64,000 nt of DNA, from assembly GCA_003576695.1 (NCBI GenBank), contig QOZQ01000010.1, positions 62,001-126,000 on the forward strand, read 5' to 3'. A program made the translations under genes and the position numbers. Positions within the stretch are counted from its first letter, which is position 1; every line of letters begins with the position of its first letter. The DNA comes from Taklimakanibacter lacteus (lineage in GTDB: Bacteria; Pseudomonadota; Alphaproteobacteria; Rhizobiales; Aestuariivirgaceae). Below are positions 56,539 to 64,000 of this stretch, piece by piece. A model generated the notes under the pieces. It ran no database searches. It was not told the origin of the DNA and was given only the letters and a program-made list of their open reading frames with translations.

Positions 56539-57365
56539 AACCGAATACCACCGTCGCGATCGGCGCGCTCAGGATCGGCAATGCGCTGCCGCTCACCCTG
56601 ATTGCCGGCCCCTGCCAGCTCGAGAGCCGTGACCATGCCTTCATGATGGCGGGCCGGCTCAAGGAGATCGCGACGCGGCTCAAGATCGGTCTCGTCTACA
56701 AGACATCCTTCGACAAGGCGAACCGCACCAGCCTGACCGGCAGGCGCGGCCTCGGCCTCGAGCGGGCGCTGCCCGTCTTCGCCGACATCCGCAAGGAATT
56801 CGGCCTCCCGGTCCTCACCGACGTCCATGAGAATCATCAGTGTGCGGAGCTTGCTCCGGTGGTCGACATACTGCAGATCCCGGCTTTCCTGTCGCGCCAG
56901 ACCGATCTCCTCATCGCCGCGGCCCAGACCGGCAAGGTGGTGAATGTGAAGAAAGGCCAGTTCCTGGCGCCCTGGGACATGAAGAATGTCGCGACCAAGA
57001 TCGTCGAGAGCGGCAACCCCAATGTCATCCTCACCGAGCGCGGCGCCTCCTTCGGCTACAACACGCTGGTGAGCGACATGCGCGCGCTGCCGGTGATGGC
57101 CGAGACCGGCTGCCCGGTCGTCTTCGATGCCACCCATTCGGTGCAGCAGCCGGGTGGGCAGGGCACATCCTCGGGCGGCGATCGCCGCTTCGTTCCCGTC
57201 CTCGCCAGGGCGGCCGTTGCGGTCGGAGTCGCAGGCGTCTTCATCGAAACGCATGAGGATCCCGACAATGCGCCGTCCGACGGCCCCAATATGGTGCCGA
57301 TCGATCGCATGGAGGGCCTGTTGCGCCAGCTCATGGCCTTCGACCGGATTGCCAAGGCGCAATAA
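56535..57365 (+). CDS. kdsA: 3-deoxy-8-phosphooctulonate synthase
   Basis: A 276-residue TIM barrel with [44 protein letters not shown] and [11 protein letters not shown], the KdsA motifs. A Cys after SFGYN, typical of metal-dependent forms, is absent, and the Asn in FGYN is that of the metal-independent type. It makes KDO-8-phosphate for lipopolysaccharide. Overlaps the thioesterase stop by 4 bases. Confidence 0.95.
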   Translation: MKPNTTVAIGALRIGNALPLTLIAGPCQLESRDHAFMMAGRLKEIATRLKIGLVYKTSFDKANRTSLTGRRGLGLERALPVFADIRKEFGLPVLTDVHENHQCAELAPVVDILQIPAFLSRQTDLLIAAAQTGKVVNVKKGQFLAPWDMKNVATKIVESGNPNVILTERGASFGYNTLVSDMRALPVMAETGCPVVFDATHSVQQPGGQGTSSGGDRRFVPVLARAAVAVGVAGVFIETHEDPDNAPSDGPNMVPIDRMEGLLRQLMAFDRIAKAQ

Positions 57366-57429
57366 TACCGGACTTGCAATCGTCATCCATCGCCATCATA
57401 GAGACGCTCCGGCCAGCCAATCGGAGTGA

Positions 57430-59413
<1,984 letters not shown>

Positions 59414-59416
<3 letters not shown>

Positions 59417-59660
59417 ACGCCTGCGCCATGTCGGGCAGGGCGCGGCGCTGGATCGCCACGCGCTTGCCATGCTCACCAGTGCCGCGAACACGACATAACC
59501 GATGAGGTACCAGGGCTGCTTGCCGTTGGCCTCGATCAGATAGGTCGCGATGATCGGCGTAAGGCCGGAGGCGAATATGCCTGAGAACTGGTAGACGAAG
59601 GATATGCCGCTATAGCGCACGCGCGGATCGAACAGATCGGCGAAGAGGCCGCCATTGCCT
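59414..59660 (-). pseudogene. Decayed MFS (MHS family) transporter gene
   Basis: On the minus strand the C-terminal part of an MHS-type major facilitator is readable: GGLFADLFDPRVRYSG, then FVYQFSGIFASGLTPII and ATYLIEANG, then a helix GYVVFAALVS. A shift of reading frame follows, near 59470. The upstream 350 residues are missing, with no start codon in the expected place. This is a gene remnant. Confidence 0.75.
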
Positions 59661-59760
59661 GCCCGCCCCCAGCGCGCGCCTGAGCCTCGACCAGGCGAAA
59701 GCACACCTTCCCTTGCTCCAGGAGGCGGCCCGGCGAATGGCTGCGACCCTGCCCTGAGGA
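59417..59760. other. Gap between the discoidin-like gene and DapA-like gene
   Basis: This 344-base gap contains the transporter remnant (59414-59660). From about 59670 to 59760, a plus-strand reading frame ends in LPLLQEAARRMAATLP and a stop, which looks like the very C-terminus of a transcription factor of the IclR or LysR type. Both are remnants, suggesting a lost transporter/regulator locus. Confidence 0.4.
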
Positions 59761-60672
59761 TCACGCCGCGGCGCGCGATCCTCGCCGCTCGATTTCGCGA
59801 TCGATGCGTGCCGCGAGCGCGTCGGATACGGGAACCATCGGCAGGCGCAATTCGGGGCTGTCGATCAGACTGATGCGCCACAGCCAATGCTTGACCGGTG
59901 CCGGGTTCGGTTCCTGGAACAGCAGTCTCGGCAAGTCCGCGAGGGCTCGCCAATCCGCCAGAGCGCCCGATTGATCACCCTGCAGGAGCTTGCTGCGGAT
60001 CTGGGCGAAGGCTGCGGTTTCGATATGCGCGGAAGCAAGAATGCCGCCATCCGCCCCTTGCGTGAGCGCCGTGTAGAACAAGGCATCCTCGCCGGTCAGC
60101 ACCGAAAAGCCGGAAGGCCTCGACCGCGCAAGGTCGAAGGACTGCGCCGCATCGGCGGAGCAATCCTTGACGCCGATGATGTTGCGATGCTCGGCCAGCC
60201 TGAGCATGGTTTCGTTGCCCAGATTGACGCCGGTTCGATAGGGGATGTTGTAGATCATGATCGGCCGCGCCGCATTGTCGGCGAGCGCGGAAAAGTGGCG
60301 GAAGAGTCCCTGTTGCGACGGCCTCGTATAATAAGGGCAGGCGATCAGATAACCGTCGATCGGCCATGATGCGGTATAAGCGAGCGCCTTGCCGAGCTTG
60401 CGGGTGTCGCTGCCGCTGAGGCCGAGAAAGACCGGCATGTTACGACCGGCGACGGTGAGCGCGTGGCGGGTGCTGAGGACGATACGCTCAACCTCGGCAT
60501 CATCGAGGCTGAGGCCTTCACCGGTTGTAGCGGCAAGGATCAACCCGTCCACAGGCTCATGCGCATAGTGTTCGACCATTCTCCGGAGCGAAATCTCGTC
60601 GATCAGGCCGTCGCGGAACGGCGTTATGAGCGGGAGCCACAGGCCTTGCGGCATCGTTTGATTGGTCGGCAT
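59761..60672 (-). CDS. DapA-superfamily aldolase, substrate unknown
   Basis: A 303-residue TIM barrel of the dihydrodipicolinate synthase superfamily: AATTGEG (49-53), Tyr141 in IYNIPYRTG and catalytic Lys169 in GVKDCS. It is more divergent than the DapA at 15268. The ATG at 60672 has AGGAG 9 bases upstream. Related enzymes act on pyruvate aldol reactions with sialic acid, keto-sugars or hydroxyproline products. It is divergent from the LuxR gene with hairpins between. Substrate unknown. Confidence 0.85.
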   Translation of the reverse strand: MPTNQTMPQGLWLPLITPFRDGLIDEISLRRMVEHYAHEPVDGLILAATTGEGLSLDDAEVERIVLSTRHALTVAGRNMPVFLGLSGSDTRKLGKALAYTASWPIDGYLIACPYYTRPSQQGLFRHFSALADNAARPIMIYNIPYRTGVNLGNETMLRLAEHRNIIGVKDCSADAAQSFDLARSRPSGFSVLTGEDALFYTALTQGADGGILASAHIETAAFAQIRSKLLQGDQSGALADWRALADLPRLLFQEPNPAPVKHWLWRISLIDSPELRLPMVPVSDALAARIDREIERRGSRAAA

Positions 60673-60710
60673 TTCATCCATCTCCTGTTGCTGGGCCGGA
60701 GACAGGCATG

Positions 60711-60736
60711 AAAAAACCCCGTCCAAACCGGCGGGG
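60711..60736 (-). terminator. Factor-independent terminator in the leader of the DapA-like gene
   Basis: Minus strand: CCCCG stem with CGGGG (60717-60721 with 60732-60736), extended by two GC pairs across one bulge, then TTTTTT (60716-60711). It is 39 bases upstream of the DapA-like start and points at it, so it may attenuate that gene. Confidence 0.6.
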
Positions 60737-60787
60737 CTGCTTTGATCTTGAGTGCTGGCTATCTGCTACTGCGCACGACGATCATCG

Positions 60788-60810
60788 TTCCCCGGAATGG
60801 GGAATTTTTT
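60788..60810 (+). terminator. Factor-independent terminator in the leader of the LuxR gene
   Basis: Plus strand: TTCCCC (60788-60793), 5-base loop, GGGGAA (60799-60804) and TTTTTT (60805-60810). It is 65 bases upstream of the LuxR start, pointing at it. It may attenuate the gene or end a short RNA. Confidence 0.65.
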
Positions 60811-60875
60811 CGACTTCGCGGTGAGGCGGCGGATGACCATGGACGGAAAGTGGCGCAAGGAGGCGCTGGCGTCAA

Positions 60876-63656
60876 GTGAGCGCCTTGACTCGCGCCATGA
60901 CCCGCCGCCAGATGTCGCTTATGTTCATCGAGACCAAGATGCATCCGCCGCATCTGCGTGGCGCCATGGTGGAGCGCCCGCGCCTCATCGCCATGCTGGA
61001 AGCAGCGACAGCCGCGAAGCTCGCCACGGTTTCATCGCCCGCCGGTTTCGGAAAATCGACTCTCCTGTCGCAATGGGGGGCCAAGGTCGCCGCGAAAGGC
61101 GGGCGCGTGGCCTGGCTCTCGCTCGATGCGCAGGACAATGATCTCGCCCGTTTCCTTAAATATGTGACGGCAACGCTCAACCGCGCCGATCCCTCGATTG
61201 CCGCCAATGCGCTGGCGCTCATCGAGTCGAGTCCGGTGACGCCGGTCGATTCGATCCTGGGCGGCCTGATCAATGATCTGGCCCGTGCCGGCGACCCTGT
61301 CTATCTGGTGCTTGACGATGCCCATCTCATCGTCTCGCCCGAGATCGCGCTGTTCCTCAACTCCATGGTGGCCTATGCGCCGCCGGCGCTCCATATCGTG
61401 CTCGCGACGCGTGGTGAGCTGCCGGTCGAGCTCATCGCGATGCGCATGAAGGGCCATGCCGTCAATCTCGGCGACAGCGAATTGCGCTTCTCGCTGGACG
61501 AGACCGATCACTATCTGCGCGCCATCTGCCGGCTCGATCTGCCGATGTCGGCCATCGTGGCGCTGCATCACAAGACCGAGGGCTGGCCTGCCGGCCTGCA
61601 GCTCGTGGCGCTGGCGCTTGCCCATGAAGATTCGCGCGAGACCTTCATCGCCGATTTCTCCGGCAGCCAGCGCGACGTCGCCGATTTCCTCAGCCACGAG
61701 GTATTGGCCCGCCAGCCCGAGGCGGTGCAGGATTTCCTGCTGCGCACATCCATCCTCGAGCGCTTCAATCTGGGCCTCGTCGAGGCGGTTTGCCCGGAGC
61801 ATGACTGCCCGGCGACGCTTGGCCTCATCGAGCGCGCCAATCTCTTCCTGATCGCGCTCGATTCGACCGGGCAATGGTTCCGCTACCATCATCTGTTCAG
61901 CGACTTCCTGCGCGGCAAGGTCGAGCGCTGGCCGGCCGAGAAGCGCGCCGCCCTCCATCGCCGGGCATCGTCCTGGCTTTCCGCCAATGGCTCGATCTCG
62001 GACGCGGTGGGCCATGCCCTGGCGGCGGGCGACAAGGACCTGGCGGCCCGCCTCGTCGAGGAATGCGCTCTGCCGATCATCATGCAGGGCCATATGCCGA
62101 TGGTGACGGAGTGGCTCAATCGCCTGCCGCCCGAGCTGATAGCGATGCGCCCGCGACTGCTGCTGACGCGCGTCTGGGCCCATTTTCATATGGGGCGATC
62201 GCGCGATGCGGTCAGGGATCTGCGCCGGGCCAAGCTCCTGGTGGTCAGGCAGGCCGGGCAGGGCAGGATCGATGCCGCGACGACCCGCTCGCTGCAGGCG
62301 GAGCTGCAGACCCTGACGGCAGGCGTCATCAGCGCCGCCGACTGGCCGCGCATGGCGACGAGGCTGGCGGCCCGCTGGCTTGCCGATTATCCCGAAAGCG
62401 AGCCTTTCGCGCGCGGCACCTTGTGCAATATCCGCTCTTTCGCCCATTTCTCGCTGGGCGAGCTCGATGCGTCGCGGCTCTCAGCTCTCAAGGGGCGCGA
62501 CCACCATACACTGGCGAATTCGATCTTCGGCATTGTCTATTCCGATCTCCTTCTGGGGCTCGTCGAGCTTGCCGCCGGCAATCTGCACCAGGCGCATGAC
62601 CTGCTTGCCCGCGCCATGCGCCTGTCGCGCGTAGGTCTCGGCGCCAATTCCTATTCGGAAGCCATGTCGGCGATCATCCAGGTCGAGCTCCTTTACGAAT
62701 GGAACGACCTGCACAATGCCGAAAGGCTGTTGCACCAACATCGCGGCGTTATCGAGGAATGCGGCCTCGTCGTGCATGAGATGGCCTGCAAGCTGCATCT
62801 GGCGCGGCTTGCGGCGGCACAGGGCCGCCATGACGAGGCGATCATCTATCTCGAACGTGCCGAGCAGCTCGGCATCGAGAAGCGCTACCGGCGCCTGACC
62901 GCGAGCGCGCTCAATGACCGCGTACGCCTGCTGCTGTCACGCGGCGATGTCGCCGCCGCCCGCATGGCGCTGCAACTGCGCGGCATCACCACCGCCATGA
63001 GCGAGCGGGCGGAGCATGTCCACCCGCTCGATGAGTATGCCCATATCGGCGCCGCCCGGCTTCTGATCGCCGAGGGCCAGCCGAAGCGCGCCATCGTTGT
63101 CCTGGAGCGCATCGCCGAGCGCCAGCGCAAGGACGAGCGTTTGCGCGCGCTGCTGCAGGTTCGGGCCCTCGTGGCGATTGCCGCGCATGCGGCAGGCGAG
63201 ACCTTGCAGGCGCTCGCCGCCACCGTCGATCTCATGGCGCTCGCCGTGCCGCAGAATGCGGTGCGCTCCCTGGTCGATGAAGGCCAGCCTTTGAAGGCGG
63301 CGCTCGATTTCGCGCGCGGACGCATTCCCGCCTGGTCGCGCTCGTCCGAGACCGCGGTCTTCGTCGACCGCATCCTGGCCGAGCTCGGGCGTGGCGGCAG
63401 CGAGCGGATACGCCCCATGGCAGGCACGCCGCTCGCGGGAAAGCGCCAGCTCAGCAGCAAGGAAATGGAAGTCGCGTCCTATCTGGTGCGCGCCTATAGC
63501 AACCGTGAGCTCGCCCGATCCCTGTCGATGGCGCCCGACACGGTGAAGTGGCATCTCAAGAATATCTTCGGCAAGCTCGGCGTCTCCAACCGCACCGAAG
63601 CGGCGCTGAAGCTGCGCGAGATCGGCTTATCCGATTTCGACGCTACGATGCGCTAG
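60876..63656 (+). CDS. Large LuxR-family (MalT-like) ATP-binding transcription regulator
   Basis: A 926-residue protein with GTG start; AAGGAGG is 12 bases upstream, and ATG codons at 60897 and 60912 are alternatives. Walker A is SSPAGFGKST (53-62), Walker B is VYLVLDDAHLI. A long helical TPR-like region follows (about 350-830) and a C-terminal LuxR helix-turn-helix at about 860-920 (LSSKEMEVASYLV ... LSMAPDTVKWHLKNIFGKLGVSNRTEA). This is the plan of MalT, a STAND ATPase activated by a small ligand. It is divergent from the DapA-like gene, a possible target. Confidence 0.88.
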   Translation: MSALTRAMTRRQMSLMFIETKMHPPHLRGAMVERPRLIAMLEAATAAKLATVSSPAGFGKSTLLSQWGAKVAAKGGRVAWLSLDAQDNDLARFLKYVTATLNRADPSIAANALALIESSPVTPVDSILGGLINDLARAGDPVYLVLDDAHLIVSPEIALFLNSMVAYAPPALHIVLATRGELPVELIAMRMKGHAVNLGDSELRFSLDETDHYLRAICRLDLPMSAIVALHHKTEGWPAGLQLVALALAHEDSRETFIADFSGSQRDVADFLSHEVLARQPEAVQDFLLRTSILERFNLGLVEAVCPEHDCPATLGLIERANLFLIALDSTGQWFRYHHLFSDFLRGKVERWPAEKRAALHRRASSWLSANGSISDAVGHALAAGDKDLAARLVEECALPIIMQGHMPMVTEWLNRLPPELIAMRPRLLLTRVWAHFHMGRSRDAVRDLRRAKLLVVRQAGQGRIDAATTRSLQAELQTLTAGVISAADWPRMATRLAARWLADYPESEPFARGTLCNIRSFAHFSLGELDASRLSALKGRDHHTLANSIFGIVYSDLLLGLVELAAGNLHQAHDLLARAMRLSRVGLGANSYSEAMSAIIQVELLYEWNDLHNAERLLHQHRGVIEECGLVVHEMACKLHLARLAAAQGRHDEAIIYLERAEQLGIEKRYRRLTASALNDRVRLLLSRGDVAAARMALQLRGITTAMSERAEHVHPLDEYAHIGAARLLIAEGQPKRAIVVLERIAERQRKDERLRALLQVRALVAIAAHAAGETLQALAATVDLMALAVPQNAVRSLVDEGQPLKAALDFARGRIPAWSRSSETAVFVDRILAELGRGGSERIRPMAGTPLAGKRQLSSKEMEVASYLVRAYSNRELARSLSMAPDTVKWHLKNIFGKLGVSNRTEAALKLREIGLSDFDATMR

Positions 63657-64000
63657 ACCGGCGCGCGAAGAGCAGCAACGCTCCCAGGCCACACATCGCC
63701 GCTCCCGATGTCTGCCGCATCCGGACGATGAGCGTCGGCCGTTGGGCAAGGCCGGATCTCACTTTGGCTGCCCAGAAGGTCACGACGACGTCCACGGCCG
63801 TGTTGAGCATGACGGACAGGACGCCGAGGAAAATGAACTGCTGGGCCACATTGGCGGCGGGGTCGACGAACTGGGGAATGAAGGCGAGGAAGAACGCCGC
63901 CGTTTTCGGATTCAGCGCCTCGACCAGGATGCCCTCCCGAAACGCCGAAGCGGGTCCGCTCGTTTTCAATGTGCCTTGCTCGTTGAAGCCTGCGGCGCGC
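63643..64000 (-). CDS. LysE/RhtB family exporter, C-terminal part
   Basis: The frame is open to the right window edge; only the C-terminal 118 residues or so are visible. It has GFNEQG and FREGILVEALNPKTAAFFLAFIPQFVDP, the LysE-family signature after the third helix, then two more hydrophobic segments. These are exporters of amino acids or homoserine lactones. Its stop codon lies 14 bases inside the end of the LuxR gene. Confidence 0.85.
   Translation of the reverse strand, partial: RAAGFNEQGTLKTSGPASAFREGILVEALNPKTAAFFLAFIPQFVDPAANVAQQFIFLGVLSVMLNTAVDVVVTFWAAKVRSGLAQRPTLIVRMRQTSGAAMCGLGALLLFARRSSAS

Noticed and set aside
60708-60824. 38-codon frame with GGAGA upstream in the LuxR leader
   Set aside because: Not listed as a gene because no homology or biased codons can be shown. 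It is kept only as part of the attenuation hypothesis.

Overview
The window looks like chromosomal DNA of a GC-rich alphaproteobacterium, most likely in the order Hyphomicrobiales (Rhizobiales). Three things point there: two GTTC-N7-GTTC LexA boxes upstream of lexA, the leftward run ppiD-trpE-trpG-trpD-trpC-moaC-moeA-lexA, and the blocks pyrB-pyrC-plsY-dprA-topA-rnr and tpiA/secG/pyrG/kdsA/eno. Genes are packed tightly. Many neighbours on the same strand overlap by 4 bases (ATGA or GTGA), and several convergent pairs share or overlap their stop codons. I saw no rRNA, tRNA, CRISPR array, prophage or insertion sequence.

Layout. 1-8.6 kb: the 3' end of a Ku gene, small membrane or secreted proteins, a three-gene leftward operon (SAM methyltransferase, PLP aminotransferase, tagatose-epimerase-like TIM barrel), a quinone oxidoreductase, a lipoprotein serine protease and a porin. 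9-15 kb: an envelope module (BON-like/Ig-like/OmpA protein, a 42-residue membrane protein and a membrane-anchored helix-hairpin-helix protein), an alpha/beta hydrolase and a soluble lytic transglycosylase. 15-29 kb: housekeeping genes dapA, smpB, a type-5-like uracil-DNA glycosylase, a NYN protein, folK, an L,D-transpeptidase, then a leftward block nudix-rnr-topA and dprA-plsY-pyrC-pyrB. 29-40 kb: a secreted acidic protein, an unusual three-part hydrolase, an AEC transporter, ruvX, a metallo-beta-lactamase-fold hydrolase, a GMC flavoprotein with a small partner subunit, a divergent ArsR/MFS pair, a GNAT acetyltransferase and gatCA. 40-48.5 kb: lexA, moeA, moaC, the trp genes and ppiD. 48.6-59.4 kb: tpiA, a DUF1772/TetR pair, secG, pyrG, a DUF3772-type MscS channel, a VOC protein, a thioesterase, kdsA, eno and a discoidin-like anchored protein. 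59.4-64 kb: a decayed transporter gene, a DapA-superfamily aldolase, a large MalT-like LuxR regulator and the 3' part of a LysE-type exporter.

The chromosome is core metabolism and repair with small accessory inserts. The more unusual content is regulatory and structural: palindromic REP/MITE-like elements inside the trp and pyr gene strings, two divergent regulator/target pairs with clear operators, a PyrC homologue that has lost its metal-ligand motif, a hydrolase flanked by two copies of a small Cys-containing domain, an Ig-repeat OmpA module with a microprotein, and back-to-back terminator hairpins in the leader between a DapA-like aldolase and a LuxR regulator. I found no complete, convincingly new multi-gene defence or biosynthetic system. 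The strongest candidates for uncharacterised function are the methyltransferase/aminotransferase/epimerase operon and the Ig-OmpA module.
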